Source: Nemophila menziesii (taxonomy: Eukaryota > Streptophyta > Magnoliopsida > Boraginales > Hydrophyllaceae). Taken from it: a stretch of DNA of 64,000 nt. The number at the start of each line of letters is the position of its first letter. Position 1 is the first letter of the stretch. The stretch is from NCBI GenBank assembly GCA_029959085.1, contig JARWIR010000002.1, positions 60,442,154 through 60,506,153 on the forward strand, in the 5' to 3' direction. The translations under genes were made by a program, and so were the position numbers. A model generated the notes under the pieces. That model was given only the letters and a program-made list of their open reading frames with translations, ran no database searches and had not been told where the DNA came from. This document shows, in pieces, positions 34,870-47,007 of this stretch.

Positions 34870-37000
34870 ATTATAGCTGGATTGTAATTATATTTATTGG
34901 TAAATGTATTAGATGAGTTGAAGTAATACCATATTAATCGTACTTTACTTAAAATGACTAAGTAGTTATAAAAACTTAGGATATTCAACAATGAGTTGAA
35001 GTTTTCGATTATAAAAGCTACTATGTGTTTTGTGTACAAGTAACTATATAGTCTAAGAAATATAATATCACCATATGCAGGACTACCATCCTCGTGTCTG
35101 GTGTATATTGCTCGCACGTACTATTTTCTTTCGTTCCTAGATCGCTAACTCTCAGAGCCATCTAGCTATTGAATTTATCTCAAAGATGTAACATCTGTTA
35201 TTCTCACGCAATATATTCACTTCATACCAAAATCCTTGACTACCTTTGGATCTTCCCGAGATAGTATTTTACTTCAAATTCATGTCCTTGCCCTGTTTTA
35301 ATTAGTTGTTGATTTTAAAAATGCCTTATAGAATCGTTGTCTCTTTCAATCGTATTCCCTTTTTTGGTGTTCTTTTTCGATGATTGGGTCTTACTATTTC
35401 CTCAGAATCATTGTTTCCTCATTTCACCCTCTAACGGATAGGGAAATTTGCCCAAGTTTCTCAACCTTTTAGTTTCACATTTCAGTTGTTAGTATCATGT
35501 ATGTGGTCCTTATTAAAATGACAATACTTTGAGTTATCTCCAAATCTTGCATCAACAAACATTTTTGGAAACCAACACACTTCTTCCTTTTTTATTTACT
35601 TTTCCATTATTACCAAAATGTCATAAGGTGTCTTATCGCACGCTCTAGTATTATTACATTAGCTTTCTCTTTATCACTCAATTCAACTCTTCCAAATCCC
35701 TTATACTCAACATGTTCTTTCAACATGTTTATGATGTTGGTCATTTCTTACTTGTCTCAGTCGATTACTCACCTAGTTCTCTCTTCCTTTAACACATGCT
35801 ATAACATTCTTTTGTGTTTCCTATGCTCGGATATACTTTGTTGACTCGGGTATTATGTCACACAATGTAGAGTTCGGTCTCTTTGTCAGCCATATTTAAA
35901 TTTAAGGCTGAATAACCCTCGTATAAATGTATAGTATACTGTAGAGTGGTCCAAATCCTCGATATGATGTGCAATTTATGTGAATCTATCAGTATATTTT
36001 GTTTTTCTTTTGGCATTTCCAATAAAGATGAATTCATCTGAACATAGGCCCTATTTGGGAACCCTGTCACAAATTATTTATGAATTGTTAGTATTATTTA
36101 TTAACTTGGGCTCTTGCCTAGAAAACAACTTTTGGGCACTTCTAGCCAGGTAGCGGGAAAATCTCAATAATAGTCTACATCGTCTTATTCAATGATCTCC
36201 ATATGCCTTTGGTGTGCATATACATAAAATTCATGATCGTTAGTCTCATCAAAGACTGTCATTGATGGAGGCTTATACTTCATTGGCCTCAGAGGCTCTA
36301 AAATATCCCAAGATAGGCGATTCGGTTGATTTACCAATAATATACGATCAACTATCTATGTGTCCCTTGAATTTATCCTAAAACCTGTAGGGCTTATTAT
36401 TGTTTGGCGTACTTATCTCGAATACCACTCATCCGTTCTCAGTCAATTGCATGTGAAGTTCTATATACACCCAAATATTGAGGATATGCACTATCATATA
36501 TTCCTTATGTATTATTTGGAACTATAACTATTGATGGCCTCTTTCTGTGTTTCTTTGTCGGAGTCCTCAACTGATTAGTAAGTTTGTGTACCAAATGGTC
36601 CAAGTACTGCAACACTATTGACGGGGGCGTATTACCCCTAACAGTTTTCGACATAAAAATAATATAAGGTTCACGCCCTAAGCAACAAAAATATACAGTT
36701 GTACACCTTCTCTAGCTATTGGAATTGGATTGTACAGTTGAACCACTTCGATTATTGTTGGTATTGTTGCTCCATGTAGAACATCTTCATTCGACTACTT
36801 ATTGGCATGTAAAAGTTGTACTTCCTCCCTTTCATTAGCTAATATGTTGTCACCTCGGAAGTGGATCCTTTTCTCATTATTATCCATATTTGTATCAATT
36901 TTTCTTAAATCACTTTCAGATTCGATTCCCACATACGAACCCAACTGATTTATCATTGAAATTACACCATCGTCACCCTCGGGATAACACTTGGTCAGAT
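34870..37000 (-). pseudogene. Decayed Ty3/gypsy gag relic
   Basis: The minus strand shows, across many stops and frameshifts, LEPLRPMKYKPPSMTVFDE and YVYAHQRHMEIIE (about 36180-36300), TGFPNRAYVQMNSSLLEM (about 36000-36070), LYEGYSALNLNMADKETEL (about 35870-35940) and, after a linker, KYCHFNKDHIHDT (about 35490-35532), which resembles a gag zinc-binding motif. The order fits the capsid part and nucleocapsid of a gypsy gag. It is older than the Athila copies here and I cannot assign its lineage. Upstream DNA to 37320 may be its leader. Confidence 0.65.
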
Positions 37001-37321
37001 GATATAAACAGAATCAGAACATAGTAACTGAGATATGTATGTATAGGTAGAAGAGGAGAAGATCTTGGAGTAGTGAATCAGATAATGAGGAGAGTATATA
37101 ACTGTGTACCTTACTAATGATATCGACCGAGAAGAGTTATATTAACTCTACCACGGACTTGGATTAAGGATCGAGAATCGGTTTCCTTCTTCCAGCTTTC
37201 CTAGAACCAGACACTAGTTGAGGACTAAACGGAAGTGCGCTCCCAATAGCATTCTGATGCTCAATAATAGAATTATTATTGTTGGGGATTCTTCATTCGA
37301 GGACTTATGGAGACTAAATTC

Positions 37322-37396
37322 GATTGTATAATAACCACAAACATTTTATAGAGAGAGAAATGGAGAGAATTTTTAAAGAGTACACAGAGTCTCGAT
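37322..37396. repeat. 75-bp match to window start
   Basis: 'gattgtataataaccac' and the following 'attttatagagagagaaatgg' repeat bases 1-75 with few differences. This shows that the DNA to the left of the window start is probably related to the gag relic preceding 37320. Confidence 0.7.
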
Positions 37397-39110
37397 TTTG
37401 CTTGAATGGGAGGTATTTTTATATGTCGACATGCATGTGAAATACTTCATGGGTGCAGTTTAACTCAAAAGCAGGTGAACATCATAGGCTTGGTGGGGAA
37501 ATTATTCTTGTTAAGGCATGCCCTATGATGCTTACGCGCTATACTAACCTTATGTGGTTGGACAAAAAAGGGACTTGTTGGCAAAAAGTCTTTTTAAGTA
37601 TCCTATAATTGTTTTAATGTGACAAATTAACATCCTTCTTTATATCACTTTCAAAATGTATCATTTTGTTGAAATAATTTGCACCTAAACCTTTAATTCC
37701 CTTTCTTATCATAAACACATTGCTTTCATTCCACATATTTCTATATGATAAAAATGGATCTTCTTGTTTTATTATAGTATATCTAAAGATCATTTTTCTA
37801 ACATTTCTTGTGAAGAAAGTCTATACACCTAATAAAAGTATCAATTATTAAAGGATATATTAATAAGTGTCAAAATAGGCAACCTTGCACTCTTCAATAT
37901 CGACATCCTGAATCAAAAGGGGTTCCCGTTTGCTAGTAAAATTGTTATAGATTTTTTTGTGAAAACAAGAAAAATTCAAGGAGAATCAGAAACCTTGGAA
38001 TCAACTGAAACCGACATCCCTATCCAAAATGGTTACCCATTTTTTGGCGCAAAATGCCAAACTGGTTTTATCAAAAAATACTTTTGATTTATGTTTAATG
38101 CTAAATGGGAAAATAGTACAATCCACTCAAAATGGTAACCTGTTTTATTACAAAATCCTATATAGTTTTTAGGAGAAAAGAAATTTGGTTTTACAACATA
38201 AAGGGCTTCATCAATGGCTATATAAACATCCCCTTCAATAGAGATTTAACTATAAATTCAACCTATTTATCTACTATGACTCTCAAGCTTTAAGATCTCT
38301 TAATAACATCTCAAGCATTCAACATTATCACTTTCTCATCATTGTTTACAGGCTTGATATTATCAATTAGCTAATAGCTCATTAGGAGTAGTATTATTGT
38401 AACCATCTAAAACACGTATCATCATTATTCCTCTCTAAATTATAATTATATATAGGTGTGTGTGTGTGTGTAAAACGACTTCACAACTCTTACAACTTAT
38501 TATTGTAACAAACATACATAATGTGATCGGGCGTGTCAACATTATTACTATTCAACTCTTACGACTTACTATAATAGCAAACTTATATGATATCTTGAAA
38601 GCTACATAGCTAGTTGGAATTTCTTTTCTCTAGGTAATAGAAGACACTCGAAGAGATAAAAGAGAAAGCATAAAAAGCAAACGGAACAAATATCAAGAGT
38701 AGCTTGGGCGCCCTCTAATTGCCTTAACATTAAACAATTTGTTTGTTTGACCATAGGCTACTTCATCCCTAGCATAAGAGAAGAGAAAATCTCCGCTAGG
38801 ACTCTCAATTAGAAAATTGGAGTCTTTCGGTCCATGTTTTCATAGTTATTTTGCACACTGAAATATTTAATTAAAAAGCTTGTTAGAAAAATTGGGTTAA
38901 TAATTAATAGGTATGCAAATATTGTATGTTATCTCATAGCGTAATCTTAAATAATATTCATCCCATTTTGTTAATTTTGCAAATCTAAATTGTTCACATA
39001 ATATTGATTGATGCAAAAATACATATACAACAAAATGTCCATACAAGTAATTAATCTAATTATCAACTAGACAGATATTGCATATCTCACACTACAAACG
39101 AATCACCCTT
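37397..39110. other. Intergenic DNA
   Basis: No gene recognised. A short (GT)n run lies at 38456-38471. The remainder is AT-rich with stops in all frames. Confidence 0.5.
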
Positions 39111-39137
39111 CACTACTACAATTCGCGTTTTTAGGGG
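39111..39137 (+). repeat. CACTA left terminal inverted repeat
   Basis: Begins CACTACTACAATTCGCG followed by 'tttttagggg'. CACTA elements start with exactly this pentanucleotide and a further 10-20 bases. It is preceded by CTT, a possible 3-bp target duplication whose partner is not seen. Confidence 0.65.
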
Positions 39138-39149
39138 AAAATGTTAGGG

Positions 39150-39370
39150 GAGACTCTCGTTTCGTCGCTAATATTTTACACTTAGCGACGAGTTTATGAT
39201 AGCGACGACAGAACCACTATAAAATTACGTCCGTAACATTTTTTATTTCTGATTTCTTTTTAACGTTCAAAGTGTCGTCGCTATATTTGGGACGACGTGA
39301 CTCGTCGCTAATAAAGTATATTATCGACGACACCTATGAACTTAGCGACGACACATTTCTTCGGTAATAA
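39150..39370. repeat. CACTA subterminal repeats, left
   Basis: At least seven copies of CGTCGCTA or its reverse complement TAGCGACG in about 220 bases, in both orientations. In En/Spm such motifs are binding sites for the second element protein (TNPA). Similar motifs cluster at 56310-56660. Confidence 0.65.
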
Positions 39371-40083
39371 AAAACATATTTAATGCAGACAGCAGGTTTT
39401 TATCTCCCAAAACACCCAAAAACCCCAAATTTTTTCTCCCATCTTCTATAAAAAACACAACTCAAAATTGTTTTATATTTCTAATTGATTCTCCAATTCA
39501 TCTTGCACCATTCTCGGGTTCATAATCAAGGTGGGGCATTGTCAATATCCAATTTCATCACACAATTGAAGGTAATTTCATGAAAATTCAATTTTTTTTT
39601 GGTTTATAATTGTGTTTTATTCTTGCTATATGATTTGAATAGGTTAAGTAATACATTTTCAAGGTGGGGCATGATCATCAATTTTCAATTATTCAACCAA
39701 TTCAAGGTATTTTCATTAAATTTCAAACTTTTTAATTTTTTTTTATTTTTTGGATTATACTTTTGTATTAGTTGCTATAAGATATGTTTAGGTTCATAAT
39801 TAACTTGTTTTTTTATTGTCTTGTTTATTAGTATGGTGTAAATTATGCATGTGTTATTTTATTTATATTTTTTTCTCGTATATTTTAATATGTTTAATTA
39901 ATTATTTAAAATTGTTTATCTATTTATTTGATTATAATTTTATTCATTCAGTGGTTTATAATTTTTGTAATTTTATTCATTTGGTTATAATTTTTAATCA
40001 TTTTATTGTTTGGGTTGTAATAATTAATTATTTTATTTTCATGTGAATGTAGTTTCTTAGTTGTATCATATTGTTGCTAAAAG
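39371..40083 (+). other. CACTA leader region
   Basis: Non-coding, T-rich. The stretch 39400-39540 ('ctcccaaaacacccaaaaac', 'ttctataaaaaacacaac') looks like a promoter with TATA and leader. The later part resembles an intron with an acceptor just before the ATG at 40084. Confidence 0.45.
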
Positions 40084-41418
40084 ATGGCTTCGGGTATGGA
40101 TAAGAGTTGAATCAATACGATGAATTATTTTATGGAAAAATAAATTTTTGGGGTTTTGGCTTTTATCAAATTTGCTAAGAAACAAGATGGTAATATTGGT
40201 TACATGTATTGCCCGTGTACTAATTGTAATAATTACTATCGATTACCCACCCAAACGGGTTAGGGGCCACCTTCTACGAGCCGGTTTCATCATACATATT
40301 ATGTTTGGACAAAACACGGTGAGTAGTTGGTAATTCCCGAAGCAATTCATGTGTCAAATTTAGAAAATGAAATGCATGATGTTTATGATGATGTGAGACA
40401 CGGTTACTATGTTGGTGGGCATCCGGGTTATACCGAGATGAGAGACGCACATTTTCCAAGTCGGGGCAGTTTTGAAAAATTGTTCGATGAATTGGAGACA
40501 GAATTAAATCCTGGTTGTACAGCGATGAGTTCCTTGAATTTCATTGTCAAGCTTATGCACGTAAAAATAAAGAACAAGTGAAGTAACACATCATTCACCG
40601 AGCTATTGGACTTGTTTGGTCATATTTTGCCCAAACCGCACAAGTTGCCCGATTCTTATGAAGCATGCAACAAAAAGTTGAAAAGTTTGGGTATGGGGTA
40701 TACTGTTATCGATGTCTATTTGAATGATTGTGCCATTTTTTACAAGGAGAATAAATTCCTCGACAAGTGTTCAGTTTGTAGTGAATTAAGGTGGGACCCA
40801 AAGAAGGGTCAGAAAGTACCGCATAAGAAGCTTCGTTAATTTCTGATTGCCCCGAGATTGCAGCGACTATATGCTTCGAAGCACACCGCTGAAGTCATGA
40901 TATGGCACCATACCGGAAAGAGTACCGATCATAGCTGGAACTGATTTGCAGAGTTACATCCAGAGTTTGCCAGTGAACCTCGGAATGTATATTTGGGCCT
41001 GGATATCGATAGTTTTTGTCCGTTTTCTATGCAAAACAACTCATATAGCATGTGACATGTTATATTGACCGTCTACAACTTGCCACTGTGGGAATGCATG
41101 AAGGATACCACATTTCAACTTTGTTTGTTGATTCCGGGTCTCCGCTCACTGAGAAAGGACATTGATGTCTTTCTACGCCCTGTTATAGATGAGTTGGATA
41201 TTTTGTGGGAAACAAGAATCCCTACGTCTGATTCTCATACGAATCAAGTGTTAACAATGAAATTTTGTCTGCTGTCCACTACTAATGATTACCCCGCTAG
41301 GTCATACACGTCAGGGTGGTAGGGTCAAGGTTACTTAGCATGCCCATAATGAATGGTTCTACTTCGTCGATGAAGTTGAAAATAGGTGTGCTTTATTTTA
41401 ATCATAGACGTTGGTTAC
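40084..41418 (+). pseudogene. CACTA transposase (TNP2), N-terminal part
   Basis: The ATG at 40084 starts MASGMDKS, then TGA at 40108-40110 where relatives have Trp (the DRSW motif of the transposase-associated domain). The frame continues with FGVLAFIKFAKK, MYCPCTNCNN and HTYYVWTKHGE, the zinc-finger-like N-terminal domain. Next come GGHPGYTEMRDAHFPSRGSF (40410), LLDLFGHILPKPHKLPDSYE (40600), then NDCAIFYKENKFLDKCSVC, the first part of the TNP2 catalytic region, and IPGLRSLRKDIDVFLRPVID (about 41125). Several stops and frameshifts break it. In intact elements TNP2 binds and cuts the element ends. The frame runs into Athila A2 at 41419 and resumes at 51326. Confidence 0.88.
41414..41418. repeat. 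Target-site duplication, left (GTTAC)
   Basis: GTTAC before the left LTR of A2, repeated at 51321-51325. Removing the element and one copy restores the transposase reading frame across the site. Confidence 0.92.
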
Positions 41419-42946
41419 TGATGTCCCCTCATTTGTGATAGATTAATATTAGGATGAGACATCATTTTTAGTGATTTAGAAGTCATAAATGTCGATTTTC
41501 TTGAGAAATAGTGCACTTTCCTATTTTGAGTCTTGATTTAGTGAAATAATATTTTTAGAGCATATTGGGTTTAATTGTTTATTTAGTGTGTAGCTTTAAA
41601 GATAATTATGGAGCTTAATTAGAGTCCAAGTCAAACACTATAACTTATGGAAAGAGATTTGCATGGTAATTGAAGATAAGGAAACAAAAGCTAAAAAGAT
41701 GGAAAAGGAAAAGCTGCCTAAATCTGGGATTCTGCAGTACACGCCTAAAAAGTGCTATATACCCCAAGAAATAGGCCTATTTTGGTAATTTCCTTTCATA
41801 GGGACAAAGATAATTCTGTGAGTATTCTTTTGGTATCTTATGGAGCTCAAACCGATCAATAACGAAGAAGATATGCTCAAAACGGTCCAGCAGTGTTTAT
41901 CTTTATTTCCATACGAATTTGAGTTGGGCTAGGAGTCCAATACTTTATCTCTTCCTCAAGAAAACGAATTAGGTCTTCTAAACACCTATAAATACACCCT
42001 TGTATCACTTGTAAAATAATCCTTGCCTCATAGTAATTAGTTCTTAAGGTTTTATTCTACCAGTTTATTATAGAGAGCAAGATGATGTCTTTTGTACTTT
42101 CTTTTAGTTTATTTCCATCAGGTATGAACTAAACTTCCCATAGCTTGGGTTTTGCATAATGTATAATCTATGAATTCTAATTCTTCTATCTAAGTTTCTT
42201 TGGGAATTATATGTTTTAATTTGATATTAACTTCTTACTTAATATTTGTTTATGTGTTTTGATTTATTGTCTTTCCTAGAACTGATCACTTTAGGATTGT
42301 TTTAATAGTAGTTAGATGGTCTCCTTGACTGGGTGTTTAACTATTGAACCACCACATAATGTCTAGTGTCGATATTAGTTCTGACAAAACATGATTCTAA
42401 CTAGATAGTCATTAGGGTTTGTTTTAATCACCATATCACCAATTGATTGAAGTGTTTGCTTAGGGCCTTGGTAGCGCTTGATAACCCTATTTGAAACCAC
42501 GTCTTGGTTGTTCCGTAGCCCCCTTAGTCGCTCTCAAGGTCTAAGGTATGGGAATTTAGAATCCTGACTAAGTATACCAAGAGCTAATATTCTCCCTTAC
42601 TAACTAGATTTATAGATAGAATTAGAAGGATTAGTGCATACTAGCAAAACCTAAGCTATATTTCTCATCTCATCTTCTTAGTATTTATTTTATTGTTTTT
42701 ATTTTCTTAGTTTTAATTGCTAATTTCAAAATCTATTTGCTTTATTATTTTGTCTTTAATTTTTACTTTTACTCGTTATTTCTACTCACGCGATTAACAC
42801 ACTTAAGTCCTTGAGAACGAACTCAACTTATCATTAAAACTTGCATACGTCCTGTAATACTTGGAGTACTGTGCCTGTCTAGGGTGAGAGTGCGTAGTTT
42901 CTTGACTTAATTTTATCTTATTTTTATCACACCCTAGGCGACACCA
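41419..42946 (+). repeat. 5' LTR of Athila A2
   Basis: TGATGTCCCC to CGACACCA, 1528 bp. TATA box TATAAATAC at 41987-41995. The beginning forms the palindrome TGATGTC...GAGACATCA with about 30 bases between the arms. Confidence 0.95.
41987..41995 (+). promoter_or_regulatory. TATA box of A2 5' LTR
   Basis: TATAAATAC, also at 50360-50368 in the 3' LTR and at the same place in A1. Transcription of the element should start about 30 bases downstream. Confidence 0.6.
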
Positions 42947-42952
42947 AGTTTT

Positions 42953-42971
42953 TGGCGCCGCTGCCGGGGAC
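42953..42971 (+). promoter_or_regulatory. Primer-binding site (tRNA-Asp type)
   Basis: TGGCGCCGCTGCCGGGGAC, six bases after the 5' LTR. It is complementary to the 3' end of plant tRNA-Asp apart from one base (GCTGCC against the usual GTTGCC). This primer is characteristic of Athila and its relatives. Confidence 0.88.
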
Positions 42972-43195
42972 TTGTGTCTCGTTAGCGTGTGGGTTATCTA
43001 TTTCGAGTAATAGTTTTTAATTAGTTTTTATTTTTCAGTTTTTAGTTTTTAGTTTTCCGGATTTACGCTTGTGGTTTGTTTTAGTCTTTTTCAGGTTTCA
43101 CAGTGTTTAATTCTTGGCCTCCGTTACCGGAGCCTGAGAGGAGCTTTAGAGTTTATAACAGACGTGTTCGTGAGGAAAGTTCCTTGAGAAGAGCT

Positions 43196-45028
43196 ATGGA
43201 AAATCAACGTGATCCACCGCTTGATAACCTTGGAGTAAATCCAAGAGGTCCACCACCACCTGCTGGACTACAGCAAAATCAACCAGGAATTCAACAACAA
43301 GATCCACCTGGTGTACAACTACCAGTAGGAGGAGGTAATGGGCAGAATAACATTAATAATCAACGGAACCGAGTTGAACAAGACCTTCCTGGCCTTCATG
43401 TACCATTCCATGTTCAACCAATCGGTTACCACCCTCCAGAGATCCAGAATATCAAATTTAGACCCGATCCGGGTATGCTTAGTCAATTTCAAAGTTTTGG
43501 ACTCTACACTGGTACAGCAATTCAAGATCCGGTAAGATCGATTCAGAAGTTCATGCAGATTTGTGATGCCTACATTACTCCGGGCATTACACGCGAGCAA
43601 CTGTATTGTCATATGTTTTCGTTCTTCTTGACCGGTAGAGCTAGCAATTGGCTAGAAAGACAACCACCTGGAACAATTCTTTCTTGGAGAGAACTTCAAG
43701 CCGCGTTCTTTAACCGTTTTTATCCGAAGAGCATGAGACTCAAAGATCAAACCGAGCTTGCAAGATTTTATCAAGAAGATGGAGAAGCAATAGGAGATTC
43801 ATGGACAAGATTTCAACAAAAATTAGCTAGATGTCCTCTCCATGGTTATACACCCGCTCTACAGCTTTCTATATTCTATGAAGGTCTTAATGATAAAGGT
43901 AGAGAGAAGGTGGATAACATCGGAAAGGGTAATTTTGTGTCCATGAATCATAATGAAGCTTCCGAGGTTTTAGAAAATATTATGGAACAAGAAAGAAGCT
44001 GGCCTTCAACGCGAGCTTCTGTAGCAAAAACCCGATGAACGCTTCGTTTAGATGCAGAAACCGCGAACTCAGCTCAAATATCTGTGTTAGAAAATCAAAT
44101 CAAAGAGCTGAAAATAGAGATGCAAAAGAATTTAGACGCTGCAAACGTAGTACAAGAAGCACAAGGTTGTCAACAATGTGGGGTTAATAATCATACATGG
44201 GAAGAGTGTGCATCAAATCTGAAATCTGTTTACTTTATATCCAACCGCGGAGGTTATCAATGGGGTAACCGAAACCATCCGCGTATGCAGTATTCAAATC
44301 CACAAGGGGCCGCTAATCCTGGTCATTATCAACCGCGCCCCCAGAACAACTCTTTCCAACAGAGAGGTCAGTACCAAAATCAATATCAGAATAGGCCTGC
44401 TCCCCCACAACAACCTGCTCAAGACGCCTATACCGATTCATTAGATCAGAAAGCTTTACCTCAGTATCCTCAAGAAGGATCTATGGATAATCAACAGATA
44501 GCACAAGCTCTGGACCGTTTGACCACGACTATGAACGCTCAGGAAGAGAAAGTCCGAGGACAAGATGCCATACTTCAGATGTTAGGTACTCAAGTAGAAC
44601 AATTAAAAAAAGTTTTAACAAATTTAATAGAACAAAAGGAAGTAAAGGCAATCGAAGGAGGTGAAAACAATGTTGGGTTCGAAGCTTGCAAGGCAATTTG
44701 CCTTGATATTGAAGAAGAAAAAGAGGAAGTACCGCATGCTGCCGTTAGTGCCGTGGAAGTTCCGAGTACCGAAGAAGAACCAACCAAATCTAGCCCCGTG
44801 GAATCCGACTGTTCTGAGGTTTATGTGGAGGACGATCAAGAGAAAGCCGAATTTATACAACTTTTGAGGAAGATGCAAGAGGAGATTCGATCGGTAATGG
44901 ATTATGAAGCTGAGCTGGCTAAAGAGAAAAAGAACGAAGCCTTAAGGGAGGAATCGGAAGATGAAGTTGCACCTGCTGTGCATGAAGAGGAAGATGAAGA
45001 GAAGGTGGAATCGCCACCTATTGTTTGA
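43196..45028 (+). pseudogene. Athila gag of A2
   Basis: The frame starts most plausibly at ATG 43196 (MENQRDPPLDN). It is open upstream to 43103 without another ATG. It encodes the Athila gag: a Pro/Gln-rich start, the capsid-like domain (DPVRSIQKFMQICDAYI, MFSFFLTGRASNWLERQPPG, WRELQAAFFNRFYPK, LSIFYEGLNDKGREK), then a CCHC knuckle (CQQCGVNNHTWEEC, 44168-44209) and a long acidic, Glu-rich region with coiled-coil character (about 44640-45020). TGA stops at 44036-44038 (after SVAKTR) and 45026-45028 (after SPPIV) interrupt one frame; both could be CGA-to-TGA changes. Gag would form the particle and bind element RNA. The acidic region is longer than in A1. Confidence 0.9.
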
Positions 45029-45976
45029 CCAGTGTCATCAACTATTCCTGATACAAATCCTAAAGATGACACTGCACTCAAGACATTTGTAGAGGCGTAT
45101 CAACCTGAAAATATCAACGCCCAAATGTTTGAGAGTGCGAAGAGAGGACTTACACCGCAACAAGTTTTTACGCAAGTTATTCCTAAGAAAGAGGCGAGTG
45201 TAGAGATCCCAAGAGAGAACCTGAGAGTTTCGAGGAGAAGTGAAAGAGAGCTACCAACAAAGCTTAAAGATCCGGCAAGTTTCAACCTTCCTATTCAATT
45301 ACATGGTATGCTCAAGGTGAAAGCTATGTACGATGTGGGTTCTGGTGTGAATCTTATGCCTAAGTCCGTGTTCGAGAGACTTGGACTTCAAAAATCAGAG
45401 AAAACTCCAGTGAAGTTGCAGTTCGCTGACAATTCAGTTAAAAGGACATGTGGAACAGTGGAGGACGTCTTGGTCCGAGCAGGTAATATCGTCATCCCTA
45501 CTAACTTTGTTATTCTTGAGTTTGATGCAGATAAGCAGGTTCCAATCATACTTGGACAGCCTTTCATGGCCACAAGTCAAAGTGTCATCAACTTCCAAGA
45601 AGGGACCATCACCCTTCATGCAAAGAATGTATCTGAGACCTTCTACGTCTTGGGTAAGAAACCAAGGAAGTTAGATCCCACCGTTCCTGTCATCCACAGC
45701 CTTTCACATCACAAAGTCCCTCCTAAGAAGATCCACTTAAAGCTTGTGGGTACTGAGCCAAACATTGAGTTTGGGGTTGGCCATGTTCTATGGAAAGCTC
45801 ACAAACGCAAGAATAGGCCACGAAGTTTCAAAGACTCGTGGATGGGACCATTCATTGCCACTAAGGTTGTTTCAGCCAAGATGATAGAAATTCGACCCAA
45901 AACTGGGGTCAAGCGCAGATTAGTGGACGTTCATAGCCTAACTCGTTGTTGGGGAGGCTATATTCGCAAATCTTGA
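45029..45976 (+). pseudogene. Athila protease fused to an integrase-like C-terminal tail (A2)
   Basis: The frame continues from gag: ESAKRGLTPQQVFTQVIP, then the aspartic protease with active site YDVGSGVNLMP (about 45329) and VPIILGQPFMATSQ. In A1 the protease is followed by RT. Here, instead, after about 35 linker residues comes GVGHVLWKAHKRKNRPRSF, WMGPFIATKV and LTRCWGGYIRKS, which looks like the C-terminal tail of a gypsy integrase (compare [12 protein letters not shown] in A1). RT, RNase H and the DDE core are skipped. The join is smooth, in one frame, with no repeat visible. The Ala after the catalytic Asp-x-Gly seen in A1 (DLGA) is Ser here (DVGS), still within the retropepsin pattern. 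Confidence 0.82.
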
Positions 45977-46194
45977 TAGAGGTAACACGTCTAACTTTGA
46001 AAGACGTTAAACAAAAGTGCGATACGGGAGACAACCCGCAATTTTTTATGCTTTCATGTCTTTTACGTTTTTAGTTTATGATTGTTTTAGTTATTTTTAG
46101 TTGATAATGCCTATTTGAGAAAGGTATTAGTGTTTTTGGTGTGTAGGAATTGGAGAAATCAAGTTAGGGAAGAAACGAATTTTTTTGGAGCGGA

Positions 46195-46570
46195 AGAAAG
46201 ACCTGTGCGGACTACCCCGCGGTATACCCCTATACCGCAAGGCAAAAACCTGTACCACGGGGTGGAGCCGCGGGTTTTATCCAGAACCGAGAAAATTCGA
46301 CCCTGCGGACTACCCCCCTGCACCGCGCCATGCACCGCACGGTTAAAACCCGTGCCACGGGGTAGGTCCACGGGTATTTTGACGAAGAAGGCGCGGGGTA
46401 CCCCTGCGATGTACCCCCTAGTCCGTACCATGGTCCGCAGAGCTAAAACGCGTGCCACGGGGTCGTACCACGTGTATCATCCAGAGGGTAAAAATTTTCG
46501 AGCATCAGAAGCTGTGGTGTACCCCGCGGTACACCCCTGGTCCGCAGGTATGGTCCGCATGGCGCCGCCA
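46195..46570 (+). repeat. GC-rich repeat block of A2
   Basis: Roughly three to four imperfect ~100-bp tandem units. Each contains 'tgcggactac'-, 'aaaacccgtgccacgggg'- and 'ggtccgca'-like motifs. It corresponds to 4600-4995 of A1. Open frames on both strands are an effect of base composition. Confidence 0.7.
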
Positions 46571-46589
46571 GAGAGAGAAAGTTACGGAT

Positions 46590-47007
46590 TTAAGTGTATA
46601 AAGGAGGTATGAAGCCATTATTCCGAATTTTATAAACCTCAAACCTATTTCTCCTCTCCACAACTCTCCTAACTCCATTGAAGCTCATCAAAACCTTCAC
46701 CAATCATCAAAACACTACCCAATCATCAAGAAAAACACATCAAATCTTCTCTCCACCTCATTACAAGAGAGAATCAAACACCAAATCCTCACCAAATCCA
46801 TTCAAATTGAAGAATCAAAGAGCCAAATTTTCAAAATTCATCCTACAATTTCTTAAATCCAAGCCAACCCATTACAAATCCACCTCACCCACATAGAGAT
46901 TCATCATCCATTCATATTTCCTAAGCCAAATCAAGCTTGTTCAACCATTATTTCACAAGTTCAAATTTCAAGGGTTGCTAAAGCTTTGAGTTGGGGGTTA
47001 ATTGAAG
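46590..47007 (+). promoter_or_regulatory. Putative internal promoter and leader of the A2 3' ORF
   Basis: Two TATA-like sites (TATAAA at 46597-46602 and 46631-46636) follow the GC-rich block. They are followed by a C/A-rich leader of about 330 bases ('aaccttcaccaatcatc', 'ccaaatcctcaccaaatcc') and then 'ctttgagttgggggtta' directly before the ATG at 47008. A1 has the same succession. Inferred, not proven. Confidence 0.45.

Noticed and set aside
46115..46612. 165-codon open frame in the GC-rich block of A2, and a similar one at 4632-4994 in A1
   Set aside because: Open on both strands because GC-rich repeats lack stop codons; the A1 and A2 peptides are not collinear in the same frame.
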